Source: Homarus americanus (taxonomy: Eukaryota; Arthropoda; Malacostraca; Decapoda; Nephropidae). From it: 64,000 nt of DNA. The notes under the pieces were generated by a model. That model had not been told where the DNA came from, made no database searches, and saw only the letters and a program-made list of their open reading frames with translations. The translations under genes were made by a program, and so were the position numbers. Where the stretch lies: NCBI RefSeq assembly GCF_018991925.1, contig NW_024727602.1, positions 235,001 through 299,000 on the forward strand, in the 5' to 3' direction. Of the stretch, positions 45,632-57,460 are shown one piece after another; the stretch's first letter is position 1; every line of letters starts with the position of its first letter.

Positions 45632-46934
45632 GAGTTGAGGAGAAAATAGTGGAAGAGTTAGGGGAATTCAAGGTAAAAAAATGAGAAATTAGGGAATGAG
45701 AGATGAGGATTAGTGAGAAGGTTAATTAGCTTTGTTAGGCATGTCCCCGAGGTGAACATGACGTCATAGCTCTCAGGTAATCTCATATAGCAGATTAATA
45801 AAGCCAGGTGTGATAAACTGACCATTGAGACCACAATAACGAGGTGAGGACTGGGGGTCGAGGTCAAGGCTCACACGTAGGTCAAGTCAAAGGTCAGGTC
45901 ATACATAAAAGTAAATAAAAATTTAACCTTTAGAAGCCAAACAGAAATATTGTGGCAAAAAGCGTTAATGCATTTCCTTCCAGAACTCGAAATATATTTT
46001 TTTTTTTATAATTTCATTCACGTTTCTCATAAAATCTTCCTCTGTGTCTATTTTCCTCTCTTGTTTTTGTATGTAGGGTGAACCAAAGGGTGGGGGGGGG
46101 GGTGAATAAGTGAAAAATCTTGATAAAAGGAGGAGGAATAATCAAATAACTCAAGACAGTTATAGAAAGCACCAGGAAAGCAACAAGACAAGGAGAAATG
46201 GCCCACATCCCGGACACGTGTACACAGTGTAAGGTAATTGTCCTCAAATAAACAACATCAATTATGCTTCCGATTCGTTCTGAGGGAGTGAAGCCAATTT
46301 TATTCTGGTAACTTATGTAAGGATGGCAACTTCACACACACCCACCACCTCTAGCGTTAATTATTCATTATTTTTTTTTTTTTCATTATAATTTTGTACA
46401 GAAAGTTTGTAGATTATTAAGAGATTGTAATGGTTTTTAAAATTGGATTGTAATTGTATTTATTATTATTATTATTTTTTTTGCGGGGTGGATATGGATT
46501 CTTGAAAAATATTATTGTTTTTTGTTGTATGAAACTTAAGGATAACTGGGTTTTTTTATTGTATTGTAAGTAAAACAAAAGATGAATATAATTGAGTTTG
46601 TTAATTATTGTTACTTCTATAAAATCGGTGTAGTTATTATTATTATTATTATTATTATAGTTTTATTCAAATTTCTAATAAAATATAGAATATGATTATC
46701 GTACAGTGTCGCTGGGTTGATAAAAGGCACTAAGATAATTTAACATTACAGTATAATTTAACATTTATTATACTCGATAAGGTATGATGCATTTGTACCA
46801 TCATACTCGAGTAGCATATCATATTTTTACTCGCTGTATAATAATAAGTATGATAGTATTAGGCTCTTAGTGTGTAGCTTCACCCCCACCTCCTCGCTAC
46901 CTGCTAAATGGTCGATCACCCTCGAAGGCACGTC
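45629..46934. other. No gene seen; AT-rich
   Basis: AT-rich unique sequence with poly-G (about 46091-46101), poly-T (46370-46383) and (ATT)n at about 46637-46659. Confidence 0.5.
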
Positions 46935-47260
46935 AAGTGGAGTCAAAATAACGACCCATAACTTCCTCACCCTCCACTCCAGACAAGATCTCCCGATACC
47001 ATTCAAGGAGGACCTCACAAACTTCAATATCCTACTCATGGAGGACTTCATGACCCCCAGTGCCACTCAAGGAGGACCCCATGCCCTTGATCCCACCCAT
47101 GGAGGACCTCATGACCCAAAATTCCACTCAAGGAGGACCTCACGTCCATAGATCCCACTCAAGTAGGACCTCATGACCCTAGATACCACCCAAGGAGGAA
47201 TTCACGCCCCTAGATCCCACTCAAGGAGGACCTTAAGCCCTTAGATCCCACTCCTCACAA
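46935..47260. repeat. ~34-bp minisatellite CACTCAAGGAGGACCTCATG
   Basis: Eight or nine degenerate units with core CA(C)TCAAGGAGGACCTCA and a linker CCC(T)TAGATCC. A frame (46870-47151) runs through the first part, but indels break it between units. Confidence 0.85.
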
Positions 47261-47361
47261 CGCCATGATAAGGGCCGCCATTACTTGAGTGGTAGTCTTA
47301 ATATTCCAGTTGGTAAAAAAAAAAGATCTCTGTAATCTCTTAATTGAGTCGATATGATGTT

Positions 47362-47364
<3 letters not shown>

Positions 47365-47402
<38 letters not shown>
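47365..47402. repeat. (GT)19 microsatellite
   Basis: Perfect GT run. Confidence 0.97.
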
Positions 47403-47406
<4 letters not shown>

Positions 47407-47539
47407 AGAGAGAGATGATGAATGGCTTTGTTCGTTTCACATCTTTATTGACCAAAATCGAGTACAATTCTGCCAAATTTGAGTCCTTATTTCAGTCAGA
47501 TCTTGGCACTGGGGGTGAGTGGGAGGGAGAGAGGAAGTG

Positions 47540-47870
47540 CCGAGTGTGTGTGTGTGTGTGTGTGAAGGCTCTCGGGAAGGTGAATGTTAGTGTGAGGGAC
47601 GAGAGGTGTTGAGTGTGTGTGGTGAGGGGTCTGATAAACATTGAAATAGTAGAGGTGAAGTAATCCTCACCACCATCACCACGACCTCCTGTCACCACCA
47701 CCACCATCCACGACCTCCCTCACCACCATGACCTCCCTGAACACCACCACGACCTCCCTCCCTCACCACCCCCATCCCTACCACCACCCCTCCCCACCAC
47801 CCCCCATCCCCCACCACCCCATCCTCCACCACCCCCATCCCCACCACCTCCCCCACCCCCACCACACCAC
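47540..47870. repeat. Short (GT)n and a CCACC-rich tract
   Basis: GT run at 47545-47563 and CACCACC, CCCCATCC and GACCTCC(C/T) motifs at 47668-47868. The last part is nearly pure C and A. Confidence 0.85.
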
Positions 47871-48314
47871 ACTTGATGCTTCAATGTTGATATGTTATTG
47901 AACCTTTTCTTGGGTAATAAATAACTTCGTGTGTGTGAGAGTGCGTGTGTTTTGATCGATTTCCCGGGAGATCTAGTTAACACCCGACACCGCTCTAGTG
48001 TTGGTTGTCCTGCGCCCTCACCTCTGGTCTGGTCGAAACTCGAATGGGTCGTGAAAGTCTTTAAAGAATAAACCTTATTTGATTTATTTATCTTTCTCTC
48101 TCGACTTTCTTTGTCTATGACTCGAAAGAAAGTTTATTTTTTCTGTTGGAGGTAAGAGCCTGGAAAATTGATTTGCGATTGACTTGTACTCATACATACA
48201 TACTCTCTCTCTGCTGTATTTTCAATTCGACAGCCAAACCTTGAAAGAAAAGCCTTGAATATATAACATATACCTTTCTCTTACCTGACGTGGAGTGCAG
48301 GTGAGGTGTGATGC

Positions 48315-48316
<2 letters not shown>
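47871..48316. other. No gene seen
   Basis: Unique sequence. No exon or RNA signal. Confidence 0.5.

Positions 48317-48365
<49 letters not shown>
48317..48365. repeat. (GA)n microsatellite
   Basis: Perfect GA run of about 49 nt. Confidence 0.97.
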
Positions 48366-48368
<3 letters not shown>

Positions 48369-48540
48369 GGCCGGCTCAGGAGGAAGATTCACCTGACGAG
48401 GGAGAGCCAACAGTAGAACGTGCTGCTGAAGGAGAGCTGTGTCTTACCTGAAGGAGAGAGAGTATGAGGGATTACCTGTCTTCTCGATACTCACCTGTAA
48501 GCTCTTGTTTTTTACCTCTTAACTTTTTGACTTGTTAGCT

Positions 48541-48641
48541 GAGAGAGAGAGGAGGAGAGATAGATAGATAGATAAAGATAAATAGATAGATAGATACAGA
48601 TAGATAGATAGATTAAGATAAATAGATAGATAGATAGATAG

Positions 48642-48690
<49 letters not shown>
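48541..48690. repeat. (GA)n, (GATA)n and (TG)n compound microsatellite
   Basis: GA to 48560, GATA/AATA tetramers to 48643 with two copies of GATTAAGATAAATAGATA-like text, then TG to 48690. Confidence 0.95.
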
Positions 48691-48692
<2 letters not shown>

Positions 48693-48879
48693 CTCCTCGT
48701 CACTCTAACAACTACAACCACAACATGATGGAGCCCACAACCTAACATAATAATTTAGAACTGTTGTTGTTATGATCACTGAGGTTATAATTTTGTTAGC
48801 GAGTCGCCCTGGGGTTAAGGATGACTAATGCGAAATATAATTCTACTTGGTATTGGTCGAAGGATTTTAATGATGTACT

Positions 48880-48882
<3 letters not shown>

Positions 48883-48919
<37 letters not shown>
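48883..48919. repeat. (GA)n microsatellite
   Basis: Perfect GA run of 37 nt. Confidence 0.96.
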
Positions 48920-48921
<2 letters not shown>

Positions 48922-49433
48922 ATCTTTAGGCATTTTGTATTGTTATTTTTCCTTGTATGCTGTATGAGTATGTTTGCCAGTTCATTATTTGGATCATTAT
49001 TACCATCGTTAACATCAGCAGCATTTACCACCACAATTACCATCAATCACCTCTATAATTACCATCAGTTATCACCACTATCAACCACCACCAACCACCA
49101 CCAACCACCACCACCACACCGTAAATACAGGTGTTTTGATAACATAGTCTCACCAACAGGTTATTTTTAGCCCCTTAATGACACTGTTCCAGCTTCCCTT
49201 ACAAGATATTAAGCCTAAAATGTAATTAAAAGAAAGAGTATTAGGTGTCTTGAGTTGGGCTTCTTTACCTGGGTCAGCGGCTTGTATCCTTCACCTTAAC
49301 ACGGAGTAAAGCGAATGATTGAAGTGAGATAGAGGAAAGGTAATAATGTAAGTGAGTATGATAGTGATGGTTAAAAGGTGACATAGAGAGAACTAAGAAT
49401 TAAGGTGAGAAGGGGATGTAAACAAGTAATTAA
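48920..49433. other. No gene seen; ACC-rich patch at 49025-49120
   Basis: CACCACAATTACCATCA-like text, then unique sequence. Confidence 0.5.
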
Positions 49434-49831
49434 GGTGAGATATACAAGTAATTAAGGTGAGATGAACAAGTAATTAAGGTGAAAAGGTGAGATAAACAAG
49501 TAATTAAGGTGAAAAGGTGAGATAAACAAGTAATTATAGTGAAAAGGTGAGATAAACAAGTAATTAAGGTGAAAAGGTGAGATAAACAAGTAATTAAGGT
49601 GGAAAGGTGAGATAAACAAGTAATTAAGGTGAAAAGGTGAGATAAACAAGTAATTAAGGTGAAAAGGTGAGATAAACAAGTAATTAAGGTGTAAAGGTGA
49701 GATAAACAAGTAATTAAGGTGAAAAGGTGAGATAAACAAGTAATTAAGGTGAAAAGGTGAGATAAACAAGTAATTAAGGTGAAAAGGTGACATAAACAAG
49801 TAATTAAGGTGAAAAGGTGACATAAACAAGC
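49434..49831. repeat. 30-bp minisatellite, about 13 units
   Basis: Unit TAATTAAGGTGAAAAGGTGA plus GATAAACAAG, exactly 30 bp and highly uniform; the first two units lack the AAAAGGTGA part. A 10-residue repeat (LFISPFHLNY) is open on the minus strand by period alone. Confidence 0.96.
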
Positions 49832-49866
49832 AAAAAAGTAAAAAGTTTGAACATAGAAAACAAATA

Positions 49867-49951
49867 CTGGGTGTCCATAAATGATTACACTAAAAACAGT
49901 ATGCTATCATGCTTTAATGAGGGGGAATAATTTATAGACACCCTGTGTAGT
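49867..49951. mobile_element. Possible 85-bp miniature inverted-repeat element
   Basis: CTGGGTGTCCATAAATGATT at the left and AATAATTTATAGACACCCTG at the right are inverted copies over about 19-20 bp with three differences, around a 45-bp interior. GGGTGTC termini recall those of some DNA transposons. No clear target duplication was found. Confidence 0.4.
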
Positions 49952-50205
49952 TTTAAAATTTTTGAGCAAATCTACAATAGTATTATAGAGAAATATTAAG
50001 AAGATTAAATGATGAATTTTTTTTATGTTGTAAAGTTAAGTTTGGAAATTAGTGATATAAATTTTGATAGTGAATAATATTTCAAGAGTTAATGGAATAT
50101 TGATGAAAGAAAAGACAAATTTATATAAATTCAAACAATAATATTGATGACGGTGATGACACGGTAATTATCTGGGACATCAAAATATATACAGATTTAT
50201 ATTCC
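49952..50205. other. No gene seen; AT-rich
   Basis: AT-rich unique sequence. Confidence 0.5.
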
Positions 50206-50485
50206 ACTCACAACCTACCACTCAATCTCCCCCTCCACTCATAACCTCCTCCTACACTCACAATCTCGGCCCCACCACAACCTCTTCCACTCACAACCCA
50301 CCTCCAGTCACAACCCACCCTCCACTCACACCCACCCTCCACCAACCCACCCTCCACTCACAACCCACCTCCACCACAACCCACTCCCTCCATTCAACCC
50401 ACCCTCCACCTGAGCACCCCCTCCACCACAACCCACTTCCACCACAACCCACCTCCAGTCACAACCCACCTCCACTCACAACCCC
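50206..50485. repeat. ~20-bp minisatellite CCACTCACAACCCACC
   Basis: About 15 units of CTCCACTCACAACCCAC with variants in which CTCA is lost. Confidence 0.88.
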
Positions 50486-50639
50486 CTCCTCCTAAAGTTC
50501 TTTCTCCTCTCAAACTTTTTCCTCCGTCTCCTCATCCCCAGCCTTTCCTCTCATCCCTCAGATCCCTCATCCCTTCCCTCAGCCTCCTCTCACCCCCTAA
50601 TTCTTCCTCTAGCTTCAATTCACAAACACATAGCCACAC

Positions 50640-50850
50640 AACACCTCCCTTTGACAACATCTCCTCCAACAGCCCTCTCCAACAGCCTCCTCCAACAGCC
50701 CTCCAACAGCCCTCCAACAGCCCTCCCTCCAACAGCCCTCCCCATCCAACAGCCCTCCCTCCATGTTCTCCCTCCAACAGCCCTCCTCCAACAGTTTCTC
50801 CCTCCTCCAACAGCCCCTCCCTCCCTCCAACAGCCCCTCCCTCCAACACC
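50640..50850. repeat. ~12-17 bp minisatellite CTCCAACAGCCCTCC
   Basis: About 14 units with core CCAACAGCCCCTCC. Six-frame peptides through it are repetitive. Confidence 0.9.
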
Positions 50851-51197
50851 AAGGCAGAGCCCCAATGATATTTTATTTCTTGCTGTTGTGTCGCTATGGG
50901 AGGGTAAGTGGGAAAGAGAGAGGGAGGGGGAAGGTAGGGAACGTGATTGGAAGGAACGGAGGGAGGGAGCGGGAGGGAATAAAAGAAAGAGAACGTAGAG
51001 AGAGAGACCCAGAAGACTTCACAGGTTGAGTCATCTTAGATCACTTGATAACTACCTTGAGATACTTAACATTACACTATCTTGTCCTCCACCCACCTAA
51101 CCTAACCTGACCTGACATGACATCAGTATCGAATTGTCACCCATTTCTTGTCTCATCAGGTATATGGCTTCAACTATGGTTACCTGTGTATCAGATA
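50851..51197. other. No gene seen; GA-rich patch
   Basis: GGGAGGGAAT-like text at 50900-51008, CCTAACCTAACC at about 51098. Confidence 0.5.
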
Positions 51198-51219
51198 TTA
51201 TTATTATTATTATTATTGT

Positions 51220-51284
<65 letters not shown>
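51198..51284. repeat. (ATT)n(AGT)n trinucleotide repeat
   Basis: ATT units to about 51217, then about 22 AGT units to 51284. Confidence 0.97.
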
Positions 51285-52084
51285 TTGTTGTTGTGATATT
51301 AAGCGTGTTTAAAGTGTTTCCTGAAAATGAGATCTTTAAAGCTAATGTATTTTGGTTGGAGGCTCAGGTAAGTAGCAATTAATTAAGATGTGATTCGTGC
51401 TTGAGCTAACTAGAGGTGAGAAAGGTGTGACAGGGGAGTGAGCTGTCTTTAACCGCCTGGGATCTCACAAAAAAAAAAAGAGCAAGAATAGTGCCAGCAG
51501 GTATGGAGCGTGACCATGTGTTAGTTGGCACTGGCATGAGAGTCACGTACTGTACCCTAGTGAGAGTGAGCCACGTACTGTACCCCCCTAGTGAGTGAGC
51601 CACGTACCTGTATTCTGCTTGGTGAGCCAATGCACCCCCAACCAATAACCACGTACTTCTCCCTCCAACCCAACGCTATCCATCTCAGGAAACTAAGTGC
51701 CCTGGTTGGTGTTCCTACGTACGAGTCCTTGTTCTGATACAGCCACCATTGCTTCATCAGCTCCATGGTTTCCTGAGTTTCTGGCACCTCCTCCTGACTC
51801 TCTTTCCTCCTGACATCCTCCTCCTGGGCATCCCTCCTCCTGGCATCCCCCTCCTGACATCCCCCCACCCTGGCATCCCCCACCCCCTGTACTCTCAGTG
51901 GAATTAATCTGTGAATTTTGGTCGATGGTTCAAGCAGTTATGGCCTGTATTATTATGAGTTTGTTTCTCAGTGTTTGTTGTTTTAGTGGACGTTATAAGC
52001 GGTGGTTCATCTTAAGGGAGTCTGTTTTGTGTGGTGTTTGTGGTAGAGGTAAGTGTTGTTTAGTTTTGTTGTTGCTGTGTTGTT

Positions 52085-52086
<2 letters not shown>
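51285..52086. other. No gene seen; degenerate repeats at 51540-51615 and 51780-51890
   Basis: Three copies of GAG(C/T)CACGTACTGTACCC-like text (about 51540-51610) and several CTCCTGGCATCCC units (51783-51890). A minus frame of 108 codons (51557-51883) crosses both and is not recognised. Confidence 0.5.

Positions 52087-52125
<39 letters not shown>
52087..52125. repeat. (GT)19 microsatellite
   Basis: Perfect GT run. Confidence 0.97.
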
Positions 52126-52128
<3 letters not shown>

Positions 52129-52189
52129 TCAGATTATACATATATTTTAACATTCAATTATAAGAACTTGTGATAGAATTAAATTATTC

Positions 52190-52320
52190 TCCTTTTCTTC
52201 ATACCTCCTCTTCACTCTATCCTCTTCCTCCTTCTCTTCCACCTCCTCCTCCTCCTCCTCCTCCTCCTCCTTCTCTTCCTCCTCCTCTTCCTCTTCCTCC
52301 TCCTCTTCCTCCTCCTATCT
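52190..52320. repeat. (CTC)n / CTTCCTCC tract
   Basis: Pyrimidine triplets over about 130 nt. Confidence 0.92.
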
Positions 52321-52910
52321 CCTCCATCAACCCACCTGGTAAAAATCCTCTCCCATCACTCAAACACATCTCACTTTCCCACAACATTTACCCACTTTTT
52401 CCACTCTACCTCTGTTTCCCCTCAGTCCCTCGTCGATATATACACATTATCTCTCTCAGAAAAACCTAATGGAGTAATTCACGACCATTAAGACATAGCG
52501 AGGTTAATAGGGGATCTCTCTTCGTTGTTTATCAGTATGGTGCTGGTCTAATTATTTACCCAGTATTTTATAATACTTTTTTTCCTATTAATATTCACAA
52601 GATTTTCGTTTCAGCTTTTTATATATTTATTTATTTATTTATTTATTTATTTTTTGCTCCTTGACTTAGCTGGAGAAAGTCGTCCTTGAGGTTCCCGCTG
52701 GAGTAGGACTAACATGCTCTCGTGTATCTCCTGTAAACACAATGCTTGCTTACGTCAGTTGCCTCCCATTCACCCCGACACTTGGACCATCTTGAAGTGT
52801 TTCTTGTGTTGCAACGCCTCTGAGAACGAGGAATTTATTCTTTACTTTGAATATAATTTTAACTCCCTAAATTCTACATTGATTTATATGCCCCTGTTAT
52901 GTACGATGGG
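52321..52910. other. No gene seen; (TTTA)n at about 52624-52652
   Basis: AT-rich unique sequence with a TTTA tetranucleotide block. Confidence 0.5.
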
Positions 52911-53110
52911 GTGCGGTGGCCGAGTGGGTACAGCGCTCGCCTCCCGTCCTAAAGATCACTGGTTCCCCGTCTATCGCATCTCCAGTTAACTCAGCTGTAG
53001 AGGCGTATCTAACCTTACAGTTGGGGGGAAGTAAAGGTAGTAGTGGATTACAGTAATGGCCATACTGCCTCTTCGTGTACTGGAGGCTTAGAATTCAGTG
53101 GTTAGTATCT
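52911..53110 (+). mobile_element. tRNA-derived SINE, head region
   Basis: TGGCCGAGTGG at 52917-52927 fits the pol III A box and the D-arm of Ser/Leu-type tRNAs. It is followed by GCGCTCGCCTCCCG (the anticodon-arm side) and, 33 bp after the A box, GGTTCCCCGTC (52961-52971), a degraded B box. The 5' CCA-less tRNA-like head continues into about 140 bp of unrelated body (TTAACTCAGCTGTAGAGGCG onwards). The acceptor stem does not pair well, so this is a SINE rather than a working tRNA gene. The end is estimated. Its body does not match the SINE at 35572, so it is a different family or part. Confidence 0.5.
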
Positions 53111-53928
53111 GTATTATCCTTTATGAGTTGTATGGTTTATAGGATCCAGTTCCATTGCTTATAAGGGAGGGCGGGGGGTCTTAATTTAGTTACATCTCTC
53201 CATCTTTGAGTTTGTTTGATGTAGTTTCTCATTATATAGCTCAAGGAGAAGATATACAACAACGCTGTCAAGATCTTTTCACCGAGATATCGTCCCTTTG
53301 CCAAGATTGTAGATACATGGAACAAGATGCCGTGAGCTGTTGATGATTTAATGATACAGGAATAACATTGTTGTAGTGGAGAGTATGACACAGTGATGGT
53401 CGTTAATTCTAGTAAGGTTTTGTAGTTTGAAGGTTAAACTTGGTGTGTGTGTGTAGATTTACGCGTCTTTTGTATCTTGATTCAGTGTTAGGAACAGGGC
53501 GTTTCATTGTTTACCCTGAGTTATTATTACATATATGGTCGCCACGTCATAAACCACCACAGAGAACGGGATATCAAGCTGACATTCGAAGCTTCGGAGA
53601 TGCGACAGGAACCAAAAATGAAGCAATTAGACGGGTTATAAAACTTTGAAGCTCCGAAGAGGTATATGAAACCGGGAGTGACTCATTTAGGTTGGAAAAT
53701 CCAGAGAGCCGACCAGTTAACGAGAGAGTAGACCGTCTCTGGGGTTCTCTCCATATAGACGTTGATGAAGATGAAGTAAGTTTTGTGAGTTGTTCGGTGG
53801 TCAGTGCCCCGCTGATTAGTGAATATTGGGTTTAGATATTGGAAGGAGGAGAGTTTAGGGAGGTGCAGCCCTTACAACTGTGCTTGGCTTTTGATAGTTA
53901 CTGTACTGTATTGTGTTGAAGTGTGGTG
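53111..53928. other. No gene seen; unique with a 69-codon open frame
   Basis: A plus frame at 53440-53649 runs through GC-balanced text, but no motif or splice pair was recognised. Confidence 0.4.
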
Positions 53929-54146
53929 TTAAGAGTATGTATAGATGATGTATATGGTGTTAAGAGTATGTATAGATGATGTATATGGGTTTAAGAGTAT
54001 GTATAGATGTATATATGGTGTTAAGAGTATGTATAGATAATGTTTATGGTGTTAAGAGTATGTATAGATGATGTATATGGGTTTTAGAGTAGTATGTATA
54101 GATGTATATATGGTGTTAAAAGTATGTATAGAGAATGTATATGGGA
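53929..54146. repeat. ~31-bp minisatellite GTGTTAAGAGTATGTATAGA
   Basis: Seven units of 29-34 bp with TGATGTATATGG or TGTATATATGG endings. Confidence 0.92.
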
Positions 54147-54907
54147 TTTTGTTAAGGTGACATAAGATGATGACTTGGTGTTTCTTGTAGGTATTGATTG
54201 TTTGGTAAAATTTTACTCATCCCTAACCTAACCTAACCTGTTCTACCTGGAGTGAATGAAAATAGTATATGACTCTATGAAGGTTTAACAGTACCTACAC
54301 CTATCATACTCTCACCTCCCTCCTACCTCCTTCCTGGTTCTTCCTCACTTGATCATAAAATTCACCATCCTTTATGTCCCAAATCGACTTTATTTTTGTA
54401 GTAACCATTATTGTTATTTTCCCTTGTATTATATGACGTGTTAATTAATTATTGTTTTTTTTTTGTTCTTTACAGGTATGTTATGGTGTCCAATTAGTGA
54501 GGAAATGATGCAGGAGTGAAGGTGTTTTGTATCTTTCGCTTGTGTGAAGGAAGAGGTAAGGTAAGTGGATTGGGCATCTATCTGTCGGACCCTTTGACAG
54601 GTGAGTCTTGATCTACCTGTGAGGGAGGGACGAGGGGGGGGGGTCTGATTACCGCATCTACCTGTCTTAAAGTCTTGGGCTGTCAGTGTTGAAATGTTTA
54701 CAGAAGTTTTAAATTCTTCACACAGCTCTAAGTTAAAGATTCTACCACAAGGCAAGGGTCATCACGTCTCTTGGGGAACTGAGAATTGGTATAGAATCTT
54801 TGTTGTTTTTCGTTCCGATCAGTTAACCCAATACCCGTTTTCCTCGATTTGACTGATGGATGATTTTTCGCACTTGAGGGATGTTCTCTGAAGATGATAA
54901 GTGATCA
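54147..54907. other. No gene seen; one good-looking acceptor without an open frame
   Basis: The tract ATTGTTTTTTTTTTGTTC followed by TTTACAG (to 54475) resembles a 3' splice site and GAAGAG|GTAAGG follows at about 54553, but all three frames between contain stops. CCTAACCTAACC occurs at about 54225. Confidence 0.45.
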
Positions 54908-55305
54908 AGTCATCATCATCATCATCATCATCATCATCTTTAGGTCTACCACCTCCTCTATCGCCTACCATCACCTATCACCACCACCTCCCATCTCCAC
55001 CTCCCATCACCACCACCTCCCACCACCCATCACCACCACCACCACCTCCCACCACCACCACCTCCCACCACCACCACCACCACCACCTCCTACCACCACC
55101 ACTGCACGATCACCACCACCACCACCTTCCACCATCACTTCACCTTCCCCACCACTCATCACCTTCCACCATCACCATCACCTCCCCACCACTACCTCCT
55201 ACCACCACCACCTACCACCATCATCACCACCACCACACCTCCTCTAACACCACCACCACCACCACCACCACCACCACCACCACCACCACCATCATCACCA
55301 CCATC
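54908..55305. repeat. (ATC)n then CCACCT/CACCACC tract
   Basis: ATC triplets at 54908-54938, then CACCACCTCCCA-like units to about 55240 and a clean (CAC)n to 55290. Confidence 0.92.
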
Positions 55306-55524
55306 ACTGCCTCCAAGGTCGTTTCTCCATCATGGCAGCCACCCAGACATCTAAGACGTGATAGCTGACTGCTTTACGGCCTTCAGTTTAACAGCAAACA
55401 ATACTCAAGATTTATCAACAACAACAGTCGTTTATGGAAGACATCTTTTTTCATTATTTTTGTTTTAAGAATTTGTGTTTGTCGCCGTTATTATGGGAGT
55501 CATGTAAGTATGAATGGCAAGGAC

Positions 55525-55527
<3 letters not shown>

Positions 55528-55555
<28 letters not shown>

Positions 55556-55584
55556 TGTATGTATGTATGTATGTATGTATGTAT
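55528..55584. repeat. (ATGT)n microsatellite
   Basis: About 14 perfect ATGT units. Confidence 0.97.
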
Positions 55585-56050
55585 GAATTTGGGTTAAGAT
55601 TGTATCAAGGTCGAAGGTAGAGGTCAAAGGGGAGATCCTAAAAGAGAACCAGCTGGTGCAGGAGTGAGAGAGACAGATGGTGAGGAAGGAAGAGAGTAGT
55701 TTTAACAGATGGTGGAGTAGGGAAGGAGTGGATGTGACAGGTGGTGGAGTAGGAGGAAGAGGAGGGAGATATTGTGTGATAGTTGGTGGAGGAGGGAGGG
55801 AGGGAGGGAGATAATGGGTGTGACAGGTGGTGGAGAAGAAAGGGAGTAACTGTGATAGTTCCAGGAAGAGAGAAAGTGTGACAGAATAATTTAGATGGCA
55901 GACGGAACGACAGGTGGTGGAGACGGGAAAGATGACAGGTGGTAAGGGTGACAGGTGGTGGTGAGCCAGCACTATCTCGTCTCATATCCTTGGCAACCCA
56001 CACACGACCCTACACCCTTGTTGACGTGGTAACTTGTAGTGCCATTGCTT
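55585..56050. repeat. Degenerate GACAGGTGGTGGAG repeat
   Basis: GTGACAGGTGGTGGAGTAGG-like units recur at irregular spacing of 25-60 bp between about 55670 and 55965. The rest is unique. Confidence 0.65.
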
Positions 56051-56325
56051 TATTGGACGAATTCAGTGGTGACGTAGTGCCGTTGCTATTCCTGATTGGA
56101 CGAGACAAAACAGTGACGTAGAGATGCAATTCAGTACCACATTGTGTATGGACGAGATGAGTGATGACGTGTGGGTGTTGATCAATCCCATTTCCCCTTA
56201 TTGGACGATTGTATTAGTGACGTAAGGGTATTATTCCCAGATTGGACGAGATGAGTAATGACGTTTAGATACTACCTCAGTACCATTCCCTTATTGGCTG
56301 AGGTGATTGATGACGTGGAGTGCTA
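56051..56325. repeat. ~48-bp degenerate repeat carrying ATTGG and TGACGT boxes
   Basis: Six units follow the plan TTATTGGACGA(G), 10-15 bp, then GTGACGTA or ATGACGT. They lie at about 56051, 56093, 56146, 56199, 56240 and 56290. ATTGG is the reverse of the CCAAT box bound by NF-Y, and TGACGT is the CRE half-site bound by ATF/CREB proteins. The linkers between pairs are less conserved (AGTACCA(C/T), TTCCC). Confidence 0.75.
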
Positions 56326-57460
56326 GTGTCTGAGTGGATGGCTTGAGTGGGGGTGTTGATGAGAGTACACAAGACTGATTGTTTAAGAGTAATTTAAGTG
56401 TTTGAGTTAAGTACTGCAAGAAGATAACCTAAAGTGTACTTATGAGTTTGTTATAAGTGTATCCGTGCGTCTAAATGCCCATATTAGTGTGAGTTAATGT
56501 AAATGTGTAAATTGGTACTTAAAATTGGCCAAGTGTAAATGACTTTATTATTGTAAATGAGTTGCAAAAGTCCCTGTAAATTAATATAGACGGATTAGTT
56601 AATAATTCAAATAGAAGAAAATCAAAATTATTTAGTACAAAGAATACAATTAATACCGTATGAATAATTAGTGTAAATGATAAGATTAATACGGATATAT
56701 ACTTAATTAGCATGATAGAGTAAAATTATAATTGAGTATAAGTTTGATATGAGACAAAGTATGTATTAATAAATATGAGAAGAATGTAAATTAGATTATG
56801 AGTTTATGAGTCAGTTTATGAGACGTGACAGAATATGAGTGAAATTAGTTGCGTACGTGAGAAAATATGAGTCATTGTATAATATGAGTTAAAGTTTGTT
56901 GACAGGGTGAACATGTTTAGACAGGTGAGTGTTTAGAGAATTTTCAGGGAGATTACCCTAATTGGGGAAATAGTTGGAGAAGGGATAGAGGGTAGGGTTG
57001 AGGAGGGGCTGGGTGGGGTAGGGTATAGGGCAGGGCAGGTGAGATAAGGCACGGAGCCATAGTGGGTGGAAAAGTGGGGGTATTGGTGGGGGAGGTGGGA
57101 AGGAAGAAGGGGGTAGTGGAGGGAGGGAGAGATGGGGTGGTAGAGAAAGGAGGGGTGAAAGAAGATTAGAGATGGGGGAAGGAAATTGAAGAAATTTAGG
57201 AGGAGGTAAGAGAGGGCGGGCTGACCGCCTAGCTAAGCTAATAGTGTGTTAGGGTTGTGTCATGGGTTAGTTATTGTCTGTCGGTACAGGCACTAGACAT
57301 CCTACCCTGTCCCATATATGGGTGTTTTGACAGTGTTAGGGAGAGAGAAGGGGTTGTGGGAGTGAGGGGTGGGGAACGGAGAGAGGGTGGGAAGAGAGAG
57401 GTGATGGGTGGGGAGGGAGGGAAGGAGGAAGATGTGGGAGAGGGAGGAGGATCAGGGGCA
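56326..57460. other. No gene seen; AT-rich then GGGA-rich
   Basis: AT-rich to 56920, then GGTGGGGTAGGG and GGGAGGGA purine text (56960-57215, 57340-57460). Frames are compositional. Confidence 0.55.

Noticed and set aside
51557..51883. 108-codon minus-strand frame (Glu/Arg-rich then MELMKQWWLYQNKD)
   Set aside because: Crosses two degenerate tandem repeats and has no splice or start context; kept only as a note.
52917..52983. Functional tRNA gene
   Set aside because: B box is degraded and the acceptor stem does not pair; better explained as a SINE head.
54476..54553. Possible exon after a strong poly-T acceptor
   Set aside because: All three frames contain stops, so it cannot be a coding exon; an untranslated exon cannot be excluded but has no support.
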